Source: Prostheceraeus crozeri
Taxonomy: Eukaryota > Platyhelminthes > Polycladida > Euryleptidae
Length of the DNA: 64,000 nt
Direction: 5' to 3'
NCBI GenBank assembly: GCA_907163375.1
Contig: CAJQUW010015652.1
Coordinates: 62,001-126,000 of the forward strand
Shown here: positions 24,979 through 35,229 of the stretch, piece by piece
Position numbering within the stretch: the stretch's first letter is position 1
How the letters are laid out: every line of letters begins with the position of its first letter
Notes under the pieces: generated by a model
Told to the model about the DNA's origin: nothing
What the model saw: the letters and a program-made list of their open reading frames with translations, nothing else
Database searches by the model: none
Translations under genes and position numbers: made by a program

Positions 24979-25481
24979 CACAGAATTAGATTGTTTAAGC
25001 GAATCACTGTGCTAGAAGTACAAACTGATTCAAAACGATGGCACATGGAGGAACTTACTAAGTGGGCAAAAAAAATTTTAATTCCTTGTCGAGATACAAA
25101 AAACAGTCGTGCGCCGCTTGCGGATTGCTGTGAATTCCTTCAAAATGCTCCGATCGCCCCGATTCCTTCAGATTCGAAGAAATCAGATGATTTGGAGTTT
25201 TTCCGATTATGTTGGGCCCTCCGATCATTATTAAAAAAATTAGCAGGCGCATGAAAAAGGGTTCCCAAACTTCTCTATAGAACTTGAGATCGACTGTGTG
25301 ATCCGGTTGGTAACAGTTACTGAAACGTCGCACAATTTGGTCTGTCTAATGTTGAACTGGCTGCTCATTGTTCGATCGCTATGGTATTATGTCAACAAAT
25401 TGTGCCATTTCATTAGCATTACATATATCAATGTTTCCTTTCTAGCCGAACAGAAGAAAAGATAACCTGTCTAATTTTGTG
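24979..25481 (+). mobile_element. hAT-like 0.5 kb element (CACAGAATTAGA ends), copy 1
   Basis: It begins cacagaattaga and ends tctaattttgtg. Flanking octamers atttacat and ctttacat match 7 of 8, a hAT-style duplication. It is ~85-90% alike to 31342-31863 by eye. It contains no complete gene; short frames on both strands look incidental. Confidence 0.8.
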
Positions 25482-26187
25482 CTTTACATAGTCTATCAAC
25501 ATATACTCTTAATGACGCACAAGTTCATTTTTCTGTGATTAGTGAAAACTTGTATTTTAATGCGATAGTGCTTTCCAAAGTTACATTGCGATAGCATGGA
25601 CGCGACAATGTATTTCGACAATTTAATCAAGCAATTCAATGGATATATGTTTTGCAATGTTAATATTATGATGGAACAAAAATTTCAATTGTCATGTAGA
25701 AGTTAAAAATTATTTATGAAACTGGTATTTAAATGCGCATATCACGCTTTCAAAATAAGAATTGATCAACCATAGATTCTGACTTTTTATCAAGAATTTT
25801 TACCAAGAATAATTTGGTGTCTCTCCTCTCTGATATCACTTGAGATTTTCAATTGACATTCCGAGTGTCTCAATTATTCATATAAACTTGTTTTGTTCTA
25901 AATCCAAGTTGTCAAAAAATATTCTAGATCAATTCAGTAGTTCCAATTCATTGATATATAGGCATATATAGCTGTCATCAGTTGATTGCTCAGAGAATTC
26001 CAATTCAAAGAACACCCAATCATTTCAGCAGCTGGCCATTGTTTTAAGGGTTTAGCATCATTTGATGATTCATTTCGACAATTTTATCATCTTCATCATG
26101 AACTGCTTCCAGATAGAATCTTTTGATTTCATAATGTTTGGTCCAATTTTTTCATAATTAATCAATTTCTTGTTCTCCTGTGCCTTT

Positions 26188-26392
26188 TCCCGCTAGGTAG
26201 GGTCGGCCGCAACCTCAATGCTCCCCCATACTGGGGGCTTCGACGGTGCTGACATAGCCCGACTTTAATTAGGATTATTGTGATCTTTTAGTCCGGATGT
26301 CCTCCTGACCTCCAATGACACTTTGGGGGCTCGACCTCTGAACCTAGAGATCGTTAGGCCAAGCACTTAACCACTGTGCCTCGGAGCCTCGG
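26188..26392 (-). mobile_element. tRNA-derived SINE
   Basis: On the minus strand: gaggcacagtggttaagtg (A-box region), then ctaggttcagaggtcgagcc (B-box region). A conserved-looking body follows with tggaggtcaggaggacatcc and a GC-rich tail ending ggccgaccctacctagcggg. The size (~205 bases) and layout are those of a tRNA-SINE. It is a single copy here. Confidence 0.7.
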
Positions 26393-27478
26393 AGACCAAT
26401 TAATCAACTTATCAAGCAGCATTCATCGACATGTACAATTCTTTAGCTTCTTTTCACAGAGCAGAGAATTAGAGGTCATTTTTCACATAACGAATGAATT
26501 TGTCCTGTAATGATTTTCCTTTATGTTACTGGCCATAATTTGTGTTATTCGCTGTGTTTATATTCTCTTCATTTCTTGTAATTCCTTGAATAGCTTAGAG
26601 AAATGCTCTATGATATCACTGTGATTTGATCATGAGAATGAAGATATAGACTCACGGCAAGAGAATTCTTCCCACAAGTTTTTCATGGAGCATCATACCC
26701 AATCATATGGAATCCACGATATCATCAAGCTTCTATTGTTTTCAAATATCAGCCTGTTTTTGAAATGAAATATTTGATTCATCATGTCAATCAATTCGTA
26801 AGAGAAGAAATTTGGAGAATTCATTTTCAAATGTAGAAAATTATCAAAATGCAGCGTCGTTCGTGCTATCTATTCTGTTACAATTGATTCTTAATGCCAA
26901 CCTCTACATCTGAGATGCATTCAAATATGATGCGGATGTCTCAAGTTTCAGTAGAGATGGATAATTATAACAATGTTTCGGAAAATCAAATTTTAACCTT
27001 ATCAATATCAAGCTGTGAAGTATCTCTATCAAAAGTATTGTACCGAGTGGGCTGAAAATCCCTGTACAACATATTTGACATGTGAAGTTTCATTTGCTCA
27101 AATTCTTTCAGTTTCGTTCTATAAATGGTAATTCAAGTTTTTTAAAAATGATTTACTAGTTTTTGAAAATTTTGAAATTTCGCTAAGTTTGGCTTTTAAT
27201 GACTGAAAATTTGTGATGCCTTGAATGCATCACATTTGGGTACAGATTCACCCGTCTATACAAAATGAATTGATAATGTTGATATGCGAAAGGGGTGCAA
27301 TTCGGGACTACAATGCAAGGAGATGCGGATATGAAGTGGGAAAATCCAATCTGTGAAATGATATGTTCCGAGATTAAGTGCCTTCAAATGAGATTCTTTA
27401 GTCTAAAGGAAAATTGAAGACCCAAAATATTCAGAAGATTTAGAAAATAAACAAACAGCAAGACGATATTTGAAGCTA

Positions 27479-27953
27479 CACTAGGTGACATGCCACGCTC
27501 AATCACGCGTAATTCACGCGTGAACCACGCGTAATTACACATGACCCAAACATCCGTGGCTATGCGGGATATTGCTGCAATATAAGTTATATAAGTTAGT
27601 ATAGTTGGCAATCCTGTTATATAGACATTGCGTCTCATGTGTCTGCATGGATCAGAGGCTAAACAATGTGATAGGACCTCAATTTCATGCTCAGGGAAGA
27701 CAGAACATGCTTAGTGGTTCATCCGTGGTTAAAGCGGCAGCGCAGACAACCGTGGACGACGCGCAAAGTATAAACGCTCGCCCGCGCGTATTCATAAACA
27801 TTTCCCATGTTTTAACAGCATCGGATGAAGTGATTTCTGACTCTTAGTGCAGCGCGTATGTACGCGGGTAGAAGAATAGAATGTCTTTAGCCACGGATGT
27901 TTGGGGTGTTCCGTAATTACGCGTGAATCACGCGTGGCATGTCACCTATAGTG
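27479..27953. mobile_element. TA-flanked DNA element with ~75-base inverted ends
   Basis: The left end is cactaggtgacatgccacgc. The right end is its inverse with two extra bases (cacta-ta-ggtgacatgcc read inward). Both continue through acgcgtgaatcacgcgt-like blocks to ccaaacatccgtggct. Flanks are TA on both sides. The GC-richer centre has an 80-codon frame with no recognisable domain. Non-autonomous. Confidence 0.75.
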
Positions 27954-28264
27954 TATGTCCGATGTCTACATTGTATAGATGATCATGAGATGATTCCTAG
28001 TCTCATGCCGCTAAAGTCCTGTACTCACATTGAAACCAATGCACTTCCTTTAGAGTTAGTAGAAGGAGCAGCAAAATTCTGAAGTTACAGAAAATGCTTT
28101 CAAAATTTATCATGAATTTGTCTTACTTTTGAAATTCTGTCCTGACCAACTGTTTATCGAAGACAGTAAAAAATTGGTCATTTCAAGCTTCTTTTGTCTG
28201 TAGTTTGAATGGTGGCACGGCTGCCTACTCCGCTTGCAGGAACCATTACATATCCAGTCTAACC

Positions 28265-28518
28265 CATAGAAATCGACAACAATAAAACCTCTAGAACGGA
28301 GGTTAAACTTCATGCAATACACAATAGTGGCACATAAATCGCACGCATTTTCGCTTAGATACACTTGTCAACGGCTGTATCATTGGGTCAGAATCAGTCA
28401 CATGTGTAAATGAAAGCTTTTCATTGGTCATTCATGCCCCAACTTAGTTCCCCGGCGTGCCGCGGCCTTAAGTCAATTTCCATTCTAGTCAACTTCAGTT
28501 AAACAATCTATTTCTATG
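28265..28518 (-). mobile_element. hAT-type MITE (CATAGAAAT family) with intact 8-bp duplication
   Basis: 254 bases from catagaaat to atttctatg. It is flanked on both sides by gtctaacc (28257-28264 and 28519-28526), an exact 8-bp duplication, so the family is hAT-like. No coding capacity. Confidence 0.9.
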
Positions 28519-29260
28519 GTCTAACCTGATGTCTGTTATCAGTCCCATAGTGACTCATTTGTGCTTGCCATAGAAATTAGTGATTCTATGGAATTTGCAT
28601 AGATAGCTATGTCTGCTGGCGACGAAAAGACAATAGATATTAACAGTCTCACATCCATAGAAATAGAATGTCTGTAGACTCTTCTATTTCCATGTTTACA
28701 TGAATCACTAGGGCTCAGCACCTGCAGAGACACTCAACACGCGCACGTGCTGATGAGCGCGCTCAATGACATCATCCATTACTTGACTGGATTGCCTCCT
28801 TGGATTTGTGATTTTATCACATCGTATTGAAGTAATGAAACAATAATGAGGCAATTTCCTTACGGTGTCATCTATTTTCATCTCCACAAATCTGAAAATG
28901 GCCTTTTTGATGAACTTTCAGGTGTTGGTGCCAATCATTACGTAATACAATGAGATTAGGTCACTTAACTTTAATTGCTCAGGTCAGACATGGCGATCTT
29001 TCAATAACGATCAACTTTCTGCTGCAGTAATTGCCAAGTCTTAGGCCTCTACCGAATCATTAAAGATCTGCGAGGACAGACAGCCACACCCGTATGCAAT
29101 GAAATTGAATGGATAAAATGTCCCGCATCCTTCCTTCACACATTGCTGTCCCGTCAATTGAGATCAGAGTAAAGGCCTCATGGGTCTCTACACTTGGCGC
29201 CATAATGAACTTTCATACATCAAAAAACTTCAGTAAGTGCATCTGGCGTGACAAGTTTGT

Positions 29261-29754
29261 CTAGCAAACATCAACACTGATCCGATGATTACTCAAGAGC
29301 TTCAGCGTGATGGCGTTGTCCTTCGTAAGAAGTATCCAGAAACTCATGAATCCTTTTAATTTGTTCTGACAAAAGCGCTTAGTGAAGATAATAATCTCAT
29401 CGCTGTTCACATTAGGAGATGTTTCGTCCTTCATGAAAGCCATGTTTTTTTACAGCAAGCAGAGAGCTGCATTGATGGTGTCTGCTTTCATTAGAACATC
29501 AAGTCCGACGTGAAGGACACGTGAGACATCCTATTTGCATGTTAGTGTAGAAAGGGCATTGTTCTCGAATCAAGATCAACAACTTGTGTCGGTTCAGACG
29601 TGTCATTGACGGCGTTCACGTAATCTAGACAGAGTTGTAGCCGGGCAAATCCAACCACAATGCGTTCTAAGAATAAAAAACGCCGGATGGCACTGCCGGC
29701 GAAGGACAAGAGAATGGTCTGAATCATCAGAAGACTGCGAGTTTGTAATGTCAC
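29261..29754 (-). CDS. Cluster of short minus-strand frames, possible exons
   Basis: Three neighbouring minus-strand frames look more protein-like than the surroundings. 29754-29542 includes RRFLFLERIVVGFARLQLCL and DYVNAVNDTSEPTQVVDLDS. 29530-29450, after cag-like site atgcaaatag, reads DVSRVLHVGLDVLMKADTIN then AALCLL. 29443-29261 reads MAFMKDETSPNVNSDEIIIF and continues to a stop. I could not link them by phase with convincing donors, and no family is recognised. Treat this as a region to test, not a gene model. Confidence 0.18.
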
Positions 29755-30057
29755 ACAATTTGCATACAGTTTTACATCACAGTTAACACAGTTCCTGTAT
29801 AAATCTATTATTAGTTTTATAAATACTATGTCATTTATTCTTTAAAGTGATGTAGAAATTCATGTACAATTTTGATAAAATTACTCACAATATATCGCCT
29901 TTCGGCAAGAATTTGCAACTGTGCCAGGTTTCAGTGTTTTTCCTCCGTCAAAATTGCCATAAATCAACAAAAAGCTGTTGTCCATTCAAGTCTCACTAAC
30001 CTAAGCAAAACGAAAAGGCGGATTTTTATGCCTTTCACTTTGGTGAGCTGCAGCGTA

Positions 30058-31212
30058 TACAGTCCGTTTCATAAAAAGTGGATCATCCTAAAATTTGACT
30101 AAATAAAACATAAGTATGATACAGAAAGCATTTTTCATGTTATTTCATGTCCCTAATATATTTAAATGTCCTTATATAATCTGATAAGCGATGATACAGT
30201 AACGGTTCTTAAGAAGCTAATATTTTGTGGCCCTACCCTCATTGTCAATGACATTACCAATTCGTCTAGGCATTGATTCGATGATATCGTTGATTTTTGA
30301 CTGATCTAAAATTCTCCACTCTCTTTTTAACAGTGACGTAAGTTGTGATACGCCATCTGTACGTAGCAGTGAACGACGAACGTTACGTTTTAGAATACTC
30401 CATACATTTTCTATGGGATTTAGATGAGGAGAACGAGCTGGCCAAGATAATGTCCTAAGCCCTAATTGAGACTTGCATAAGTGGACTCTACTACTCCTGT
30501 GACACGTAGCATTATCATCCATAAATAACCAAGTCGATGGATCACCAAGTTGATCTGTCATTTGGCCAATGTTCATTCGTAAAACATTCACATAGCGTTC
30601 AGAATTCATGGTTCCTTGCTGCATGTGAAGTTCAGAGCGGCCATTGGTCCAAATGCCAGCCCAAATCAGTAGAGCCGCACCACCTTGTACCCGGGGACGA
30701 TGTAAATGTCTCGGAATTTCCTGATCAGATTTTATCCATAATCTCAATCGACCATCACTATCCTTCAGACGGACTGATGCCTCATCAGACCAGACAACCC
30801 GATCCCATTGATTTCGCCAGTGACAATGACTCATTGCCCATCTGAGACGTCTTTTTGTATGCTGATCTGATAATTCGATCTGAGAGGGCCTCTTACAGCT
30901 CTTGAAATTCGACTCAATAAGTCTTCTACGAATAGTGGACTTAGAAATAGACGAGTCTACTGCAGCCATCTCAGTGAACGAGAGACTTGGATCAACTTTA
31001 ACAAATCTCAAAATTAGGCGGTCTCTACGTTTGGATGTTTTGCGTGGACGGCCAGAGGCCTCTTTACGACAGAGTCGAAAATCATCATTATGCCATCGAT
31101 GCACATTTGTGTAAGGGACATTTAGTCGCTTGCTTGTAGCTCGCAAAGAAAACCCTAGTTATAGCAAGGCTGACACTTTGCCTTTTGTGAATGCGATCTC
31201 GTTATTGTTCAT
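30058..31212 (-). mobile_element. Tc1-family transposon, 5' end not found
   Basis: The transposase gene (31212-30217) is followed by a Tc1-like terminus at 30058-30100, starting ta/cagtccgtttcataaaaag. No matching inverted end is seen upstream of the gene before the hAT-like element at 31342. The 5' end therefore seems lost or too diverged. Confidence 0.75.
30217..31212 (-). pseudogene. Tc1/mariner (DD34E) transposase, one in-frame stop
   Basis: Cut-and-paste transposase acting at TA sites. From ATG at 31212 (MNNNEIAFTKGKVSALL) a single TAA at 31161-31159 interrupts the frame. The remaining 309 codons are open to the stop at 30217. The paired helix-turn-helix region includes GFSLRATSKRLNVPYTNVHR and GRPRKTSKRRD. 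The catalytic DDE residues are visible as VVWSDEASV (first D), WLFMDDNATCHRS (second D) and SPHLNPIENVWSILKRNV (E), with the DD34E spacing of Tc1. The length of ~331 aa is normal for the family. If translation can restart at an internal codon, the product lacks only the extreme N-terminus. With one TIR missing, the copy is unlikely to move itself. Confidence 0.9.
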
Positions 31213-31341
31213 TTGTACTTTGTATTGTTTTCAACCGGTAAGAGATAGATTTCTAGCTGAAAGCAATCAGGAGTGCTGCCAACACCACCGCAACGAAGTC
31301 AGGAAGCTATGGAACATGAAGTCCAGTTAATCACATGTAGC

Positions 31342-31863
31342 CACAGAATTAGATTGTTTATCTGTGTCACTTTGCTAGAAGTGCAAACTGATTCAAACAA
31401 ATGGCACATGCAGGAACTTAATAAGTGGGCAAAAAGAAATTTTTAATACCTTGCAGAGATAGGAAAAATAGTCGTGCGTCGCTTGCGGATTGCTCTAAAT
31501 TCCTTCAAAATGCTCCGATCGCCACGATTCCTTCAGATTCGAAGAATTCAGATCATTGCGCAAAAGTTTTCTCGATAATGTTGGGCCCTCCGATCATTTT
31601 AAAAAAAGTTAGCAGGCGCATGAAAAAACGTTCACAAACTTCTCTGTAGAACTTGACATCGACTGTGTCTCTTTGCTGTGTGATCCGGTTGATAACAGTC
31701 ACAGAAACTTTGTACAATTTGGCGTGTTTAATGCTGAACTGGCTTCTCATTGTTCGATTGCTATGGTATTTAGTCAGCAGATTGTGCCATTTCAATAACG
31801 TTGCACGTTCCAATGCTTCCCTTCTAGTCAAACGGAAGAAGAGACGACCTGTCTAATTCTGTG
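31342..31863 (+). mobile_element. hAT-like 0.5 kb element, copy 2, exact 8-bp duplication
   Basis: It runs from cacagaattaga to tctaattctgtg. Flanks are catgtagc at 31334-31341 and catgtagc at 31864-31871, identical. It is a sister of 24979-25481. A minus-strand 92-codon frame inside (RREALERATLLKWHNLLTK) has no recognised domain and is not kept open in copy 1. Confidence 0.88.
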
Positions 31864-32350
31864 CATGTAGCAGTTACATTATTGTTGATGAATAATGGTG
31901 CTATACTGGCTCTGATTGATCGATTTTCTTTATTTTTGTTTTGCTTGATAGCTTTTGGCTTGTAGAACAACATATTACATAACAAAGGAAACAAATGTAA
32001 TTTTATAAGAATGAGGTATGATTTTGTGTAACATTGCTAAATGAAGATCAAATTATCTACTACTTTTTTATCTATTACAGGAAAACAACTCAATATTCAT
32101 GCATGAAATTTCCAACAATGATATTAGTAAGCACAACTGACATATCTTCTAAATTTCAGAGAAATTCGTTCAAGTTTGGCGGAGTTAGACAAAGTTGAAG
32201 TTAAGGCGATGTTTAAGGGTGATCCATTTTTTATGAAACAATCTGTAGTTAACATTTCGATCGATTAACTGAATGAACAAAATAGAAACCAATGTGCTTG
32301 CAAGGGCATAAGATATTATTGCAAGTATCATTTTGACAGTCACTACCAAG

Positions 32351-32605
32351 CATAGAAATCGACAACAATAAAACCTCTAGAACGGAGGTTAAGCTTCATG
32401 TAATACACAATAGTGGCACATAAATCGCACGCATTTTCACTTAGATACACCTGTCAACGGCTGTATCATTGGGTTAGAATCAGTCACATGTGTAATTCTA
32501 GGCTTTTCATTGGTCATTCATGCCCCAACTTAGTTCCCCGGCGGTGCCGCGACCTTGAGTCAATTTCCATTCTAATTAACTTCAGTTAAACAATCTATTT
32601 CTATG
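32351..32605 (-). mobile_element. hAT-type MITE, first of a tandem inverted pair
   Basis: 255 bases, catagaaat to atttctatg. It is preceded by ctaccaag (32343-32350) and followed by ctaccaag (32606-32613). It is nearly identical to 28265-28518. Confidence 0.92.
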
Positions 32606-32613
32606 CTACCAAG

Positions 32614-32869
32614 CATAGAAATAAACTGTTTATCTGAAGTTCGCTAGAATGGAAATTGACTCAAGGTCGCGGCACATCCGGGGGAACTAGTTTGGGGCAT
32701 GAAGAACCAATGAAGAGCTTCAATTTACCCATGTGACTGATTCTAACCGAATGATACAGACGTTGGCAGGTGCATCTGATTGAAAATGCGTGCGATTTAT
32801 GTGCCGTTATTGTGCATTGCATGAAGCTTAATTTCCATTCTAGAGGTTTTATTGTTGTCAATTTCTATG
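32614..32869 (+). mobile_element. hAT-type MITE, second of a tandem inverted pair
   Basis: 256 bases in the opposite orientation to its neighbour. It shares the middle ctaccaag and is followed by a third ctaccaag (32870-32877). This shows two insertions into one 8-bp target, or one into the duplication made by the other. Confidence 0.92.
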
Positions 32870-33304
32870 CTACCAAGCCTTGGATTTAAATGCACTCATA
32901 GAAAGCCTGTCATATTGCTTTATCCAAATCTCTGCATTTATACAGTCGAACCTCTGTATAGTGAACCTCTACTAAGTGAAGCTATCCTCATAGTGAATTA
33001 AATTTTTGATCCCATCAAAAATGGTATACTTCGCGCTTGTTACATATCTCTACATAGTGAACATCTTCATAGTGAATAATCTCTTCATAATGAATACATT
33101 ATTTGGTTCTTTTGTTGTCTCAACCTCAACATATTGAATATTTTACATCAAGTATGTATTGATCTTTAATAATGCTTTGTAATTAATACGCATCCCATGT
33201 ACGTGTTATACTATTATTCAGGGCGAGTAGTTCGAAGTCTCCTAAGTTACTAAAGTCTACGAATCTACAATCTAAATTTAGATGCAAATCAATAGTTAAT
33301 GTGG

Positions 33305-33463
33305 CCAATAGTTTCAAGTTTATTAGCCTTGAATTCCTTAAAAGGAAAAGTGACATTAAAGCTTGATCAACAAGCTTTTGGTCGAATAGAAAACATGATT
33401 GATTCTGTTGACGAGCGACGTACTGTACAGACTCGTACAGACAGTTATTTCTATCGTTCGTAT
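33305..33463 (+). pseudogene. C-terminal remnant of a pogo/Tigger transposase
   Basis: The frame reads ALNSLKGKVTLKLDQQAFGR then IENMIDSVDERRTVQTRTDS and YF. Tigger/CENP-B-like transposases end in just this way: a helical 'E.L..L......FD.IE.MID' segment, then 'QT.ITDYF'. The DDE domain and DNA-binding half are absent. Confidence 0.5.
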
Positions 33464-33756
33464 GTAGGTTATAGTGTATGCAATACTGATTATTTCATAG
33501 TAGTTACATTTTGCATCTTGAGTCTGCATTATCATTTAATATGACATATTGTGATACAATACAGTATTACTGGTAATTATCCCTATATAAATTTGTTTCC
33601 TAAATAATTGTATTAGTTTTAATTATTTTGTATGATTGGTTTGACTTTGGGCTTATGCTTACTTTAAAAGCAATATTACGCTAAATTTTAGAAAACCTCC
33701 TTATAGTGAACTCTCCTCATAGTAAATTTTTTTATCTGGTCTCTTGAAATTCACTA

Positions 33757-34862
33757 TTTGTATTTGTATTTTGTATTTATTCAAAATGATAACAACAGCT
33801 GGATGCCAATTACAGTCATCAGATGCGAATGATATACAGATTACAACAGTACCAGAATCAAAATGAGACAATAGAAAACCGGATACTGAAAATATACACG
33901 TACCTGAAACATATTACAGTATGAATAAATATACTTGATAAAAGACATAGTAGTAAAATACATAGCATTTTTCGAATACTAATGAAATACAACAGATTAC
34001 CAGAATAAAGGTGAGACATTAAAAACCAGATATAGTGTAAATGTACCTACCTAAAATGCATGATAATAAGAAAAAAGATACTTTATAAAAAGAATCGAGA
34101 AAATTATGTGAAATGTTTTATCAGAAACCTTTTTACTGTAGAAAGAGATGCACTGAAAACGTCAATTTCTTTGAATTTGTTTACTCTCAAAAATGTCCTC
34201 GGGAAGAAAGCGTGTTTGCGTAAGAGTAAGCAACGTTTTCTTTTTGAAGTAAAAATACCATTATTCCTGGTAATAAGACAAACAGCTGATGTCAAATAAT
34301 TGCAACTGATTGCACTATTGACAATCTTGTGAAATAGCAAAATGTCTGAAATCTCCCTGCGCTCCGCAAGCGTAGTTAAGCGGAAATGATGGCATAATAC
34401 AGCGTAGTTATCACTTTTGTACATGATGCGAGTGTGAAAACACAAGAACTTGACGAAAGCTTTTTGAATACGCTCAATCTTATTCACAGCACATTTTGAA
34501 TTTGGAGACCATACTTGTGAGCAGTAGTCCAGGTTGGACCGAACATACGAATTATACAAAACTTTCAAAACACAAATATCTTTGAAAGAATGGGTAACAC
34601 GCTTAATAAAGCCAAGTATTCGAAACGACTTAGTAGCAATGAAAGAAATGTGGCGGTTGAAGCATAAATTGCTGGTAAAATAAACCCCGAGATTCTTGAT
34701 TTCATCAACTTTTTAATAACATTGCCATCAAAGTGATAATCATAAGAAATGTCAAATTTACTTTTTAAAGAAAAATTCACGAAACAACATTTTTGGATGT
34801 TTAGAGAAAGCTTCCATTTTATACACCAGTTCCGAAAATTCATCAGGTCTCCTTGTAAATCA
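33757..34862 (-). mobile_element. 5'-truncated LINE (RT C-terminal half and 3' tail)
   Basis: Minus strand. The RT thumb region reads DLQGDLMNFRNWCIKWKLSL then YDYHFDGNVIK. Next comes VDEIKNLGVYFTSNLCFNRH, then RILGFIKRV and VLYNSYVRSNLDYCSQVWSP, followed by a basic C-terminus ending at 34104. The run of A in 'attaaaaagttgatg' (~34708-34722) carries a one-base shift; otherwise the frame is open. The 3' end at ~33757 is a tail of aaatac/aaatacaaata repeats. The layout is jockey/CR1-like. It sits inside the pogo-type element. Confidence 0.8.
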
Positions 34863-34965
34863 ATGTAGAGGTTTGACTGTATTTTATGTTTTAATGCGGA
34901 TGAAATTTCCTGGAAATGTACTTGTTGTTTTTCTGACTGTCTAAGTCTCTCATCATATGTTGCAA

Positions 34966-35223
34966 CATAGAGATGGATTGTTTATCTGAAGTTGACTGCA
35001 ATGGAAATTGACTCAAGGTCGCGGCTTATCCGGGGGAGAACTAAGTCGGGGCATGAAACACCAATGAAAAGCATAGAATTGCACATGTGACTGATTCTAA
35101 CCCAACGATGCAGCCGTTGGCAAGTGTTTCTAAGTGAAAATGCGTGCGATCTTTGTGCCACTATTGTGTATTGCATGAAGCTCAACTTCCATTCTACAAA
35201 TTCCATTGTTATTAATTATTATG
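34966..35223 (+). mobile_element. hAT-type MITE, diverged copy
   Basis: 258 bases, starting catagagatggattgtttat and ending attattatg, full length against the family. The flanking octamers (tgttgcaa and gatgaaaa) do not match, so the duplication has decayed or been lost. Confidence 0.8.
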
Positions 35224-35229
35224 GATGAA

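Larger units (their letters stand above)
32943..34879. mobile_element. Pogo/Tigger-type DNA transposon derivative split by a LINE
   Basis: The left end is ta/cagtcgaacctctgtatagt, the pogo/Tigger type, with repeated 'atagtgaa' blocks inside. Before the LINE the right side reads ...gaaattcacta. After it, tgtagaggtttgactg/ta completes the same inverted end. TA flanks both sides. Without the LINE it is ~0.8 kb. It is internally deleted and keeps only the 3' end of a transposase frame. Confidence 0.65.

Noticed and set aside
27605-27847. 80-codon plus-strand frame in the centre of the TA-flanked element
   Set aside because: No transposase motif, and the element is too short to be autonomous. The GC-richer centre explains the open frame.
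30537-31114. Plus-strand frames over the Tc1 gene
   Set aside because: They are shadows opposite a transposase with clear DDE motifs.
31553-31831. A 92-codon minus-strand frame in the hAT-like element as a transposase piece
   Set aside because: No hAT motif (no CxxH or W-containing dimerisation signature), and the sister copy at 25 kb does not keep the frame open.
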